Below are positions 1-6,005 of a stretch of 8,557 bases of DNA, in pieces. The stretch spans positions 1-8,557 of the forward strand of contig NZ_CALTVG010000076.1 in NCBI RefSeq assembly GCF_943912665.1, written 5' to 3'. Under the pieces are notes generated by a model. It worked only from the letters and a program-made list of their open reading frames with translations, was not told the origin of the DNA and made no database searches. Each line of letters starts with the position of its first letter. The first letter of the stretch is position 1. Made by a program: the position numbers and the translations under genes. The DNA is from an uncultured Corynebacterium sp. Its GTDB lineage: Bacteria; Actinomycetota; Actinomycetes; Mycobacteriales; Mycobacteriaceae.

Positions 1-628
1 CTTCCTCCAAGTCTTGCTCGGTGAGGAACTTGGTGAAGGACGCGACCTCGAGCTTCTCCTCGCGGTCAAACAGGCCGTCTTCGTAGACCACCACGTAGTT
101 TTCCGGCAGCGCCGGCTCGGCGGAGGAGCAGCCCTCTGCCCCAGCAGGTTCCACCACGGCCAGCTCCGGCGGGAGTGAGGCCATGAGGGAAATATGGGTG
201 CGCGCCAAGAAGTCCTCACCACCGGTCTCGTCCTTTTGCGCGGCGGCGTAGTCCTTGGACACCGTGCGCGCTTCTGTGGGATTGAAGGCATTAAGGAAGA
301 CGCCAGTACAGCCGACGAAGAAGTTGCCATTGCGGCTGACCCCATCGTGGTGATCACCGTGCTCAACCAGCATGGGTTCCTGGGCCACAGTGGCGGTGCG
401 GCCGAAGTCCATCAGGGTCTGGCGGTAGATCTCTGCCAACACCCGCTGCTCGTAGGAATCCGGGTCAATCATGATGGTGATGGGAGCCGTCGCTGCTGGG
501 TCCTGCGGCGGCTGCGGAGTGGCGTGGGTGCAGGAGCTCAGGGCTAGTGCCGACGCCACAGCGGCCACCGAGGCCACCGCTCCGACAACGCGGGTGACTG
601 TGCGGTGCGAGGTGACGGTGGGTGGCAT
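1..628 (-). CDS. OpuAC-like substrate-binding lipoprotein (3' part missing)
   Basis: Open from an ATG at 628 to the left edge of the window, about 209 codons, so the C-terminus is not seen. Residues 1-33 form a lipoprotein signal peptide: arginines at 9 and 13, an Ala/Val-rich core, and a lipobox L30-S31-S32-C33, so Cys33 should be lipidated and the protein anchored outside the membrane. The mature part looks like the OpuAC/ProX family that binds glycine betaine and related osmoprotectants for ABC importers. Matching points are the opening ITIMIDPDSYEQRVLAEIY, the strand-plus-TG motif VGCTGVFLNAF, and a late LPENYVVVYEDGLFD segment. Ligand is unknown and no permease or ATPase gene is visible, although they could lie left of the window. 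A TTG codon in frame at 637 is an alternative start: AAGGA at 643-647 lies 5 nt from it but 14 nt from the ATG. Transcribed divergently from mrp. Family call moderately sure; lipoprotein call strong. Confidence 0.8.
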   Translation of the reverse strand, partial: MPPTVTSHRTVTRVVGAVASVAAVASALALSSCTHATPQPPQDPAATAPITIMIDPDSYEQRVLAEIYRQTLMDFGRTATVAQEPMLVEHGDHHDGVSRNGNFFVGCTGVFLNAFNPTEARTVSKDYAAAQKDETGGEDFLARTHISLMASLPPELAVVEPAGAEGCSSAEPALPENYVVVYEDGLFDREEKLEVASFTKFLTEQDLEE

Positions 629-686
629 AGTGAGCAAAGTCGTCCTTACTGAGGTGCCGCGGGAAGAGGTTAATTGTGTCGTGCTG

Positions 687-692
687 ATCCTA
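687..692 (-). promoter_or_regulatory. Candidate -10 box for the lipoprotein gene
   Basis: TAGGAT on the minus strand fits the corynebacterial -10 pattern TANNNT. It would start RNA near 680, giving a leader of roughly 45-50 nt that contains the AAGGA ribosome-binding site at 643-647. No convincing -35 is visible, which is common in this genus. Pattern match only. Confidence 0.35.
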
Positions 693-739
693 CACGCCCA
701 GCGCTGGGGCACGGTGTCGCCCGCGCACTGTGTGGTGAC

Positions 740-745
740 TAGAAT
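740..745 (+). promoter_or_regulatory. Candidate -10 box for mrp
   Basis: TAGAAT (TANNNT type) ends 10 nt before the mrp ATG. RNA would start at about 752-756, giving no leader or one of only a few bases. An AGGTGGGG stretch at 746-753 could act as a Shine-Dalgarno only if transcription starts further upstream, so the two readings compete. No -35 is recognisable. Confidence 0.35.
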
Positions 746-755
746 AGGTGGGGTT

Positions 756-1895
756 ATGACTAGCGCTATTACTGAATCTGCCGTTCGTTCCGCGCTCGAG
801 CGCGTGGACGACCCCGAAATCGGCCGCCCGATTACTGAGCTTGGCATGGTGAAGTCCGTGACCGTCAACGGCGCGGACGTGGACATCGAGCTCTACCTCA
901 CCATTGCGGGCTGCCCCATGAAGAGCACCATTGAGTCCAATACCCGCGCGGCGGTGGAGGAGCTCGACGGGGTAGGCGCCATTTCCATCTCCATGACGCC
1001 CATGAGCGATGAGCAGCGCCGCGAGCTCAAGCAGAAGCTGCGCGGCGGGCAGGCGGAACCGGAGATTCCCTTTGCCAAGCCGGAATCCACCACCCGCGTC
1101 TTCGCCGTGGCGTCCGGCAAGGGAGGCGTAGGCAAGAGCTCGATGACGGTCAACGTGGCCGCCGCGCTGGTGCAGAAGGGCCTCAAGGTCGGCATTGTCG
1201 ACGCCGACATTTACGGCCACTCTGTCCCCAGCCTGCTCGGCTCGACGGCGGGCCCCACAGTGCTTGACGACGAAATGCTGCTCCCCCCAATCTCCCACGG
1301 CATCAAGCACATTTCCATCGGCCAGTTCGTGGAGGGCAACGCCCCGGTGGTCTGGCGCGGGCCCATGCTCCACCGCGCGCTGCAGCAATTCCTCGCGGAC
1401 GTCTTCTGGGGCGACCTCGACGTATTGCTGCTCGATCTTCCGCCTGGTACCGGTGATATCGCCTTGTCCGTGGCCCAGCTCATCCCCAACGCCGAGCTGC
1501 TCATTGTGACCACCCCGCAGGCCGCTGCTGCCGAAGTGGCCGAACGCGCCGGTTCCATCTCCCAGCAGACCCGTCAGCGCGTCGCCGGCGTGATTGAGAA
1601 CATGGGTGCCATGGTCATGCCGGATGGCTCCACCATGGATGTCTTCGGCTCGGGCGGCGGTGAGGTCGTCGCCCAGCGCCTCAGCGTCCTGTTGGGCCAT
1701 GACGTCCCGCTGCTGGCGTCCGTCCCGCTGGACCCAGAGGTGCGCTCCTCCGGCGATGAAGGCACCCCGACCGTGCTCAAGAACCCCAGCTCCCCCGCGT
1801 CGCAGGCCATCAACGCCGTGGCCGACACGATTGCCGTGCGCTCCGATTCCCTGGTGGGCAAGAAGTTGGGCCTGGGTGTGACCCGCAAGGGCTAG
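756..1895 (+). CDS. mrp: Mrp/ApbC-type P-loop ATPase, Fe-S cluster carrier
   Basis: 379 aa. Mrp/ApbC/Nbp35-family ATPases bind and pass on iron-sulfur clusters in the cytosol. Residues about 5-95 form a MIP18/DUF59-type domain with DDPEIGRPITELGMV and a cysteine in TIAGCPMK. Residues from about 112 form the ParA/MinD-like ATPase: deviant Walker A SGKGGVGKSS at 120-129, VDADIYGHSVPSLLG for the switch I region, and LLLDLPPGTGD as Walker B. The CxxC pair that bridges the cluster in many Mrp proteins is not present: the matching place, residues 288-291, reads MPDG between ENMGAM and the conserved VFGSGGGE. The ATG at 756 was chosen because homology begins there; the frame stays open upstream to 471, but that part antisenses the lipoprotein gene and has no family match. 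The gene converges on tatB with 3 bp between the stop codons. Identity is very secure; cluster-binding mode is uncertain. Confidence 0.95.
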   Translation: MTSAITESAVRSALERVDDPEIGRPITELGMVKSVTVNGADVDIELYLTIAGCPMKSTIESNTRAAVEELDGVGAISISMTPMSDEQRRELKQKLRGGQAEPEIPFAKPESTTRVFAVASGKGGVGKSSMTVNVAAALVQKGLKVGIVDADIYGHSVPSLLGSTAGPTVLDDEMLLPPISHGIKHISIGQFVEGNAPVVWRGPMLHRALQQFLADVFWGDLDVLLLDLPPGTGDIALSVAQLIPNAELLIVTTPQAAAAEVAERAGSISQQTRQRVAGVIENMGAMVMPDGSTMDVFGSGGGEVVAQRLSVLLGHDVPLLASVPLDPEVRSSGDEGTPTVLKNPSSPASQAINAVADTIAVRSDSLVGKKLGLGVTRKG

Positions 1896-1898
1896 CCG

Positions 1899-2486
1899 CT
1901 AGGTCACGTCTCCCCACGAAAAGCCCCCGCCGGTGGAACCAGTGCCACCGCGAGGGGGCGTTTCTGGTTTTACTGGCTCAGGCTGTGCCGGCTGCTCCTG
2001 TTTGGCCGCCGGCTGCTCGGCGTACACCTGCGAGTAGTCAAAGGTGGGCCGCTGCGGGGACTGAGCCTGCTGAGCTTGCCGGGCTTGCGGTGACTGTTGA
2101 GGGTTCTGCCCCTGCTTGTCCGCGGGCGTGCCCTGCGGCTCGGTCGGCGCGGTGCTGGACTTGATGTCCTCTGCCATCTTCTTCGGGTTGAAGTCGTCCC
2201 AGGCGGAATCGTCGCCGTCGAAAAGCGCCTTCGTAATCACCCCGCGCGGGCCCAGCCGCGTCCACTGCGCCGCCTGGGACAGCGGCACCCGCAGGTCATC
2301 GAACTCGGAGCCCAAGCCGCCCAGTTCCCCGTTCAACTCGGCTTTGGCGTTGTTGATAGCCTTGCGCGCGGCGTAGATGGCTGCGCGCACGTCCATGATT
2401 ACGCCGGGGAGGCGCTCCGGGCCAATGATGACAAGGCCAAGAAGCACCACCACGATGATCTCAACCCAACCGATTGAAGAAAACAC
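1899..2486 (-). CDS. tatB: Sec-independent protein translocase subunit TatB
   Basis: 195 aa with a GTG start. TatB works with TatC as the receptor that recognises twin-arginine signal peptides on folded proteins to be exported. The family layout is clear: a short periplasmic N-terminus, one membrane helix at residues about 7-22 ([15 protein letters not shown]), the hinge GPERLPG at 22-28, then an amphipathic helix to about residue 52 rich in Ala, Lys and Arg. From about residue 105 the tail is low-complexity, rich in Gln, Pro and Ala, and ends in a Gly/Thr-rich stretch. TatB rather than TatA is favoured by the long tail, the G-P-E-R-L-P hinge and the position next to the sigE/anti-sigma pair, where actinobacteria keep tatB. 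No usable Shine-Dalgarno is present; a -10 box 6 nt upstream suggests a leaderless transcript in addition to any read-through from cseE, whose stop is 44 bp upstream. Confidence 0.95.
   Translation of the reverse strand: MFSSIGWVEIIVVVLLGLVIIGPERLPGVIMDVRAAIYAARKAINNAKAELNGELGGLGSEFDDLRVPLSQAAQWTRLGPRGVITKALFDGDDSAWDDFNPKKMAEDIKSSTAPTEPQGTPADKQGQNPQQSPQARQAQQAQSPQRPTFDYSQVYAEQPAAKQEQPAQPEPVKPETPPRGGTGSTGGGFSWGDVT
1919..1963. terminator. Bidirectional hairpin terminator between mrp and tatB
   Basis: Two nested 6-bp stems: GCCCCC (1923-1928) pairs with GGGGGC (1954-1959), and CGGTGG (1931-1936) pairs with CCACCG (1945-1950), with a small internal bulge and an 8-nt loop. On the minus strand the stem is followed at once by TTTT (1922-1919). 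On the plus strand it is followed by GTTTC and, a little later, GGTTTT. It therefore can end both converging transcripts. It lies wholly inside the tatB coding region (codons 176-188), upstream of the tatB stop. Confidence 0.75.
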
Positions 2487-2492
2487 GGACCT

Positions 2493-2498
2493 ATCTTA
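2493..2498 (-). promoter_or_regulatory. Candidate -10 box for leaderless tatB mRNA
   Basis: TAAGAT on the minus strand, with 6 nt between it and the tatB GTG at 2486, so the expected RNA start coincides with the start codon. Only AGG occurs nearby, too close to the GTG to act as a normal ribosome-binding site. No -35 match was found. Confidence 0.5.
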
Positions 2499-2530
2499 TC
2501 TGCTCTTGGTTCATTGCGTGCTCGCGCGGG

Positions 2531-2980
2531 TTAGCCGCGTTGATTGTGTTTGATGGCGCGCACGACCATCTCCACCTTGTCTAGGAAATCTTGGCGCGGC
2601 TGGTGCGCTGGCGTGGCGGCATCGGGCCCCGGACCGGCGCCTTCCCGCGCAATACCGGCCAGCTTAGCCATCAGCGAGTCCGGCGCCTTCACATGGGATT
2701 CCACACTGCACTCGCGTACCCATTCGGACGCGTTGCGCTGCTGGTGAATTTCGGCACGGCATTCCGGGCAGTGCACAAGGTGGATGCGCACGCGGTGCGC
2801 GGACTTGGCGGGCATCTCCCCGTCCACAAACGCAACCACCGCCTCCGGGCCCAAGTGACCAATGGTGTCCGCGCGGCGTGCGCGTGCCTTAGCTTTATCG
2901 CGCACCTTGGCTTGGGCGGCGTTAAAGATCCCCGGCATAGTGAGAGACTGCGCGCGGTCCTTGTCGTGCGATGACTCCAC
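2531..2980 (-). CDS. cseE: Zinc-associated anti-sigma factor (CseE/RseA type)
   Basis: 149 aa with a GTG start. By family, such proteins hold the ECF sigma factor SigE inactive until envelope or redox stress. The zinc-binding anti-sigma signature is visible: His42, then H67-x3-C71-x2-C74 within IHLVHCPECRAEI. The preceding HLGPEAVVAFVDGEM helix is typical of the anti-sigma domain. No membrane helix is present, so it should be a soluble cytosolic regulator like mycobacterial RseA. The first 40 residues are strongly basic and the last 40 are Pro/Ala/Gly-rich followed by a short helix. GGAGG at 2991-2995 lies 10 nt before the GTG and AGGA at 2984-2987 lies 3 nt before it; no in-frame start exists between that GGAGG and the GTG. 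The gene follows sigE in the same direction with a 97-bp gap, wider than a coupled pair would have. The symbol follows the C. glutamicum name and rests on position plus motif. Confidence 0.88.
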   Translation of the reverse strand: MESSHDKDRAQSLTMPGIFNAAQAKVRDKAKARARRADTIGHLGPEAVVAFVDGEMPAKSAHRVRIHLVHCPECRAEIHQQRNASEWVRECSVESHVKAPDSLMAKLAGIAREGAGPGPDAATPAHQPRQDFLDKVEMVVRAIKHNQRG

Positions 2981-3077
2981 TGGTCCTACACCTCCACTAT
3001 TCTGACCTGCCTTTCGCTGTAGCCGGGCGCCACAGCTCCGCTTCCAAGAGCGCGTGCCCTAGCACTGTCGCGCCAGT

Positions 3078-3719
3078 TTAGCGCGTGCGGAGCAGAATGC
3101 GGGCGTCCGCGTTGGTCTGCGCTTCCTTTTCCAAGGCAGCGCGCAGCTGAGAACGGCCGCGGTGGATACGGGAGCGCACGGTACCCATCTTCACGCCGAG
3201 GGTTTCTGCGATTTCGTCGTAGCTCATACCCACCACGTCACACAGCACCACGGCGACACGGAAGTCCGGGGCCAGGCTATCCAGGGCGGTCTGTAGTGCT
3301 GGGTCCAGGTTGGCCACGGAGTAGGCCTGCTCCGGGGTCATGTCCGTGCCGGGCACGCGCTCATAGTCCTCCGGCAGCGCCTCCATGCGGATCTTGGAGC
3401 GGTGGCGCACCATATCCAGAAACAGGTTCGTGGTGATGCGGTGCAGCCAGCCCTCAAAGGTTCCCGCCTGGTACTTGTGCAGCGAGCGGAAGACGCGCAT
3501 AAAGGTTTCTTGGGTGAGGTCCTCAGCATCGTGCTGGTTACCGGAGAGGCGGTAGGCCAGGCGGTAGACACCGTCGGCGTGCTCCGCCACGAGCTCGCCC
3601 CACGACGGCATTGCGGACTCACCAGCATCAAACGCGGCGGTGCCCGTCAGCTCCTCATCAGAGGTAGAGGTAAGGGCGGTCTCAACGTCACGCTGCTTCT
3701 TGGTCATGAAGTACATCAT
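3078..3719 (-). CDS. sigE: ECF RNA polymerase sigma factor SigE
   Basis: 213 aa. An ECF (group 4) sigma factor with only regions 2 and 4, directing RNA polymerase to envelope-stress promoters. Region 2 spans about residues 39-107 and includes the core-binding and -10-melting segments ([18 protein letters not shown], then [17 protein letters not shown]). Region 4 spans about 138-196, with the -35-binding helix-turn-helix in [19 protein letters not shown]. The first 38 residues are a poorly conserved extension, so ATGs at codons 1, 2 or 5 are all possible. AGGGA at 3727-3731, 7 nt before the first ATG, favours codon 1. The next gene is its zinc anti-sigma partner, and tatB follows, an order also kept in mycobacteria; this supports SigE over other ECF groups. 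It is divergent from the methyltransferase-like gene, sharing a 160-bp control region. Confidence 0.93.
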   Translation of the reverse strand: MMYFMTKKQRDVETALTSTSDEELTGTAAFDAGESAMPSWGELVAEHADGVYRLAYRLSGNQHDAEDLTQETFMRVFRSLHKYQAGTFEGWLHRITTNLFLDMVRHRSKIRMEALPEDYERVPGTDMTPEQAYSVANLDPALQTALDSLAPDFRVAVVLCDVVGMSYDEIAETLGVKMGTVRSRIHRGRSQLRAALEKEAQTNADARILLRTR

Positions 3720-3784
3720 TCTATAGTCCCTGTCGGATCTCCAGCCACGGTGCTGTGAACGCCCTGTGAATCCATCCCTCCCCT

Positions 3785-3802
3785 TTCACGCGCTTCACGC
3801 GC
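3785..3802. repeat. Perfect 9-bp tandem repeat TTCACGCGC x2
   Basis: TTCACGCGC occurs at 3785-3793 and again immediately at 3794-3802. The two TTCAC cores face the two GTGAA cores at 3755-3759 and 3766-3770, making a roughly symmetric four-element cluster. Possibly an operator; no regulator can be named from the sequence. Confidence 0.6.
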
Positions 3803-3865
3803 CACATCTCTCACGTATTTCGCGTCGATTGTGGGCAACGCCGCAGCCGCGCTGTACAGGTCTAG

Positions 3866-3871
3866 TAAAGT
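3866..3871 (+). promoter_or_regulatory. Candidate -10 box for leaderless methyltransferase mRNA
   Basis: TAAAGT (TANNNT type) ends 8 nt before the GTG at 3880, and the bases between contain no Shine-Dalgarno. Transcription starting at or next to the GTG is the simplest reading. No -35 is recognisable. Confidence 0.4.
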
Positions 3872-3879
3872 CGTGGTTT

Positions 3880-4527
3880 GTGACTACTACGGCATATGAA
3901 GCACTGCGAACCTACATCGAATCCACCAGCGAGGTCTCTGAGGCGCTCACCGGTGCGCGCGCCCACGCTGAGGAGTACGGGCTGCCGGTACCGGACGAGG
4001 CCACCGGCCAGCTGCTGAGCACCCTCGCAGCGGTCTCCGCCGGCACCACCGAGCGCCCCCAGGCGGTGGCGATCACCCCGGCGGCCTCCGTCGTGGGCCT
4101 GTACCTGCTGGCTGGCATGCCGGACAACGGAATTCTTACCTGCATCGACCCGGAGGCAGAGCACCAGGCAAGCGCCAAGCAGGCCTTCCGGGACGCCGGC
4201 TACCCCGCCAGCCGCGGCCGCTTCCTGCCCTCGCGCCCGCTCGATATCATGGGCCGCTTGGCCAATGATTCCTACCAGGTCATCTACGCAGAGGTCCCGG
4301 CGCTCGATATGCCGGCGCTCATCAAGGCGGCGTGGCCGCTGCTGCACCAGCACGGCACGCTGGTGGTGGCCAACTCGCTTCTCGATGGCACAGTGGCCGA
4401 CTCCTCCCGCACCGACCGCGACACTGCCGCCGCCCGCGAGGCCGACGAGACCGCCCGCACCCTCGACGGCGCAGCCGTCACCCGCCTGCCCTACGGCGCA
4501 GGTCTCACCCTCATCACGAAGCTGTAG
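3880..4527 (+). CDS. Class I O-methyltransferase-like protein with degenerate SAM motif
   Basis: 215 aa with a GTG start. Overall it matches the small COG4122/catechol-O-methyltransferase-like family found beside sigE in actinobacteria: GLYLLAGMPDNGILTCID, EHQASAKQAFRDAG, a central strand QVIYAEVP, then HGTLVVANSLLDG and a C-terminal GAGLTLITKL. Members normally transfer a methyl group from S-adenosylmethionine to a hydroxyl, often with a divalent metal. Here the Gly-rich SAM loop (motif I, usually GTGTG-like) reads AITPAASVV at 64-72. The usual metal Asp of the central strand is Glu138, and the Asp-Asn pair is Ala164-Asn165. The SAM-ribose acid D90 is kept. Activity is therefore doubtful. 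The frame continues upstream to 3766, but that extension crosses the promoter repeats and lacks similarity. It is divergent from sigE and converges on glgC. Substrate unknown. Confidence 0.85.
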   Translation: MTTTAYEALRTYIESTSEVSEALTGARAHAEEYGLPVPDEATGQLLSTLAAVSAGTTERPQAVAITPAASVVGLYLLAGMPDNGILTCIDPEAEHQASAKQAFRDAGYPASRGRFLPSRPLDIMGRLANDSYQVIYAEVPALDMPALIKAAWPLLHQHGTLVVANSLLDGTVADSSRTDRDTAAAREADETARTLDGAAVTRLPYGAGLTLITKL

Positions 4528-4540
4528 GCACAAACGCACA

Positions 4541-4573
4541 AGCGGGGCTGCGCTCAGCAACCCCGCTTTCTGT
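4541..4573. terminator. Bidirectional terminator between methyltransferase gene and glgC
   Basis: AGCGGGG (4541-4547) pairs with CCCCGCT (4561-4567), with a further CTG/CAG pairing inside the loop. On the plus strand it is followed by TTTCTGT, 14 nt after the methyltransferase stop. On the minus strand it lies 22 nt beyond the glgC stop and is followed by a weaker T-containing stretch (TTGTGCGTTTG). It is the only structure in the 61-bp gap. Confidence 0.75.
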
Positions 4574-4588
4574 ATGCCCTGCCTTGAG

Positions 4589-5806
4589 CTAGACCGTTTG
4601 GTTCTTGCCCACGACGACCACGCCGCCATCGGAGACCTTGAAGCGCTGCTCATCGCGCTCGCGGTCCACGCCAATGATGGCGCCGTCGCTGACCACCACG
4701 TTCTTATCAATGATGGCGCGGCGTACCACCGCTCCGCGGCCGATGCGCACGCCGGGGAGGATGACAGAGCCTTCGACCGTCGCGCCGTCGGCCACGTGCA
4801 CGTCCGAGGACAGCACGGAGTTGCGCACCGTGCCGCCGGAGACGATGCAGCCCGGCGCCACCATCGAGGACTGCGCGATGCCGTTCTGCACGAACTTCGC
4901 CGGCGGGAAGTTGGAATCATCCGTGGAATGGATGGGCCACGCGCGGTTGTACAGGTTGAAGATCGGGTGCACCGAAATCATGTCCATGTGTGCCTCGTAG
5001 AACGAGTCGATGGTGCCCACGTCACGCCAGTAGCCGTGGTCGCGCTCCGTGGAGCCCGGGACCTGGTTCGCCATGAAGTCGTAGACATGCGCCTGACCGC
5101 GGTTGACGAAGTACGGGATGATGTCCCCGCCCATATCGTGCGCGGAGTCCTCGTTCTTCTCATCCTGCAGCAGGGCTTCGATGAGAGCGTCCGCAGTGAA
5201 GACGTAGTTGCCCATGGAGGCGTACGACATGTTCGGATCATCCGGCGTCGCCGGCGGATCCGCGGGCTTCTCCACGAACTCAGTAATTGTGCCCATGCCA
5301 TCTGCCTGGATGCAGCCGAAGGCCGTGGCCTCCGAGCGCGGGACACGAATGCCCGCCACGGAGCACTCCAGGCCGGTGGCGATGTGCTCTTCCACCATCT
5401 GCGCCGGGTCCATGCGGTAGACGTGGTCCGCACCGAAGACGATGACGTAATCAGGCCGCTCGTCGTAGATAAGGTTCAGGGACTGCACAATCGCATCCGC
5501 GGAGCCGTTGTACCAGCGCTTGCCGCGGCGCTGCTGGGCGGGCACGGAAGCGATGTACTGCGGCGTGGGCCCCGACAGATTCCAGGCCTGGGAAATATGA
5601 CGGTCCAGGGAGTGCGACTTGTACTGAGTCAAGACTGCAATCTTGAGGAACCCGGCATTGACGAGGTTGGACAACACGAAGTCAATCAGGCGGTAGGAAC
5701 CGCCAAACGGGACGGCGGGTTTGGCGCGGTCCTCCGTCAGCGGGAACAGGCGCTTTCCCTCACCGCCGGCGAGGACAATGGCAAGGACATTTGGAAGGCT
5801 TCTCAC
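4589..5806 (-). CDS. glgC: Glucose-1-phosphate adenylyltransferase (ADP-glucose pyrophosphorylase)
   Basis: 405 aa with a GTG start. Makes ADP-glucose and pyrophosphate from ATP and glucose-1-phosphate, the committed step of bacterial glycogen synthesis, in the cytosol. The nucleotidyltransferase signature [19 protein letters not shown] lies at residues 12-30, followed by [13 protein letters not shown]. The metal/catalytic region [11 protein letters not shown] is at 123-133, the sugar-phosphate-binding FVEKPADPP at 177-185, and [13 protein letters not shown] at 258-270. The C-terminal part from about 300 is a left-handed beta-helix of hexapeptide repeats ([20 protein letters not shown]), used in tetramer contacts and allostery. 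Length is normal. The GTG at 5806 is chosen because homology starts with [14 protein letters not shown]; the open frame continues to 5974 but that part is not conserved. GGAAGG sits only 1 nt from the GTG, too close to be a normal ribosome-binding site, and a -10 box 7 nt upstream suggests a leaderless mRNA. Divergent from glgA. Confidence 0.97.
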   Translation of the reverse strand: MRSLPNVLAIVLAGGEGKRLFPLTEDRAKPAVPFGGSYRLIDFVLSNLVNAGFLKIAVLTQYKSHSLDRHISQAWNLSGPTPQYIASVPAQQRRGKRWYNGSADAIVQSLNLIYDERPDYVIVFGADHVYRMDPAQMVEEHIATGLECSVAGIRVPRSEATAFGCIQADGMGTITEFVEKPADPPATPDDPNMSYASMGNYVFTADALIEALLQDEKNEDSAHDMGGDIIPYFVNRGQAHVYDFMANQVPGSTERDHGYWRDVGTIDSFYEAHMDMISVHPIFNLYNRAWPIHSTDDSNFPPAKFVQNGIAQSSMVAPGCIVSGGTVRNSVLSSDVHVADGATVEGSVILPGVRIGRGAVVRRAIIDKNVVVSDGAIIGVDRERDEQRFKVSDGGVVVVGKNQTV

Positions 5807-5813
5807 GCCTTCC

Positions 5814-5819
5814 AACCTA
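5814..5819 (-). promoter_or_regulatory. Candidate -10 box for leaderless glgC mRNA
   Basis: TAGGTT on the minus strand, with 7 nt between it and the GTG at 5806, so RNA should begin at the start codon. No -35 match was recognised upstream. Confidence 0.45.
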
Positions 5820-5991
5820 TAGACATTTTCCACATTTCGCAGGAGAAATATGCACGCTTTTACCCCCACTACCTCCACGTCCGCCCCACTTCCGGGGGTA
5901 TGACGACAGGGACCGCACGGATCTGTGGCCGCCCCGTGGATCCCACTGCGAATCCTTCTCCGTGACTCCTGCACGCGGGGGCGAAGATCCG

Positions 5992-5997
5992 TATTCT
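5992..5997 (+). promoter_or_regulatory. Candidate -10 box for leaderless glgA mRNA
   Basis: TATTCT (TANNNT type) with 8 nt between it and the ATG at 6006. The only AGG nearby (6002-6004) is 1 nt from the ATG and cannot act as a normal ribosome-binding site. The right arm of an 8-bp inverted repeat overlaps its first base. Confidence 0.45.
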
Positions 5998-6005
5998 GGG
6001 CAGGT

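Larger units (their letters stand above)
3720..3879. promoter_or_regulatory. Shared control region between sigE and the methyltransferase gene
   Basis: A 160-bp divergent intergenic region. It holds the sigE ribosome-binding site at 3727-3731, two direct CTGTGAA copies at 3753-3759 and 3764-3770 (11-bp period), a perfect 9-bp tandem repeat at 3785-3802, and a -10-like TAAAGT at 3866-3871 for the rightward gene. I could not identify a convincing ECF-type promoter (GGAA with a spaced GTT) for sigE by eye. Confidence 0.5.
5807..6005. promoter_or_regulatory. Divergent glgC-glgA control region
   Basis: 199 bp without a gene. Both ends carry a -10-like hexamer next to a start codon: TAGGTT for glgC and TATTCT for glgA. 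Between them are two inverted repeats: TACCCCC (5861-5867) with GGGGGTA (5894-5900), and ACGGATCT (5917-5924) with AGATCCGT (5985-5992), the latter touching the glgA -10 box. In C. glutamicum this kind of region is under carbon-source control, but I cannot assign a regulator here. Confidence 0.5.

Noticed and set aside
471..755. N-terminal extension of mrp by 95 codons
   Set aside because: It overlaps the divergent lipoprotein gene and both promoters, while Mrp homology starts at the ATG at 756.
690..1700. Long minus-strand open frame (336 codons) opposite mrp
   Set aside because: It is the GC-rich antisense shadow of a clearly conserved gene, and its translation is His/Gly/Arg-rich with no recognisable domain.
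3064..3085. GCGC/GCGC hairpin over the sigE stop codon as a terminator
   Set aside because: The stem is about 5 bp and lacks a T-run on either strand.
3718..3723. TAGAAT -10 box overlapping the first sigE ATG
   Set aside because: It would force initiation at codon 5 of sigE with almost no leader, whereas AGGGA is well spaced for the first ATG. Not enough to prefer it.
3766..3879. N-terminal extension of the methyltransferase gene by 38 codons
   Set aside because: It runs through the tandem repeat and -10 box, has no ribosome-binding site of its own, and is basic/His-rich unlike the rest of the protein.
4265..5965. Long plus-strand open frame (566 codons) across the methyltransferase end and glgC
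   Set aside because: It spans two real genes and a terminator, is antisense to glgC, and shows no protein-family signature.
5807..5974. N-terminal extension of glgC by 56 codons
   Set aside because: The conserved GlgC N-terminus begins at the GTG at 5806, and the extension would fill the glgC-glgA control region.
5961..5975. Possible GlxR (CRP-type) site in the glgC-glgA gap
   Set aside because: CGTG and CACG half-sites are separated by one base too few for the TGTGA-N6-TCACA pattern, and outer bases do not match.
5925..6005. N-terminal extension of glgA by 27 codons
   Set aside because: No similarity upstream of [12 protein letters not shown], and a -10 box lies inside the extension.
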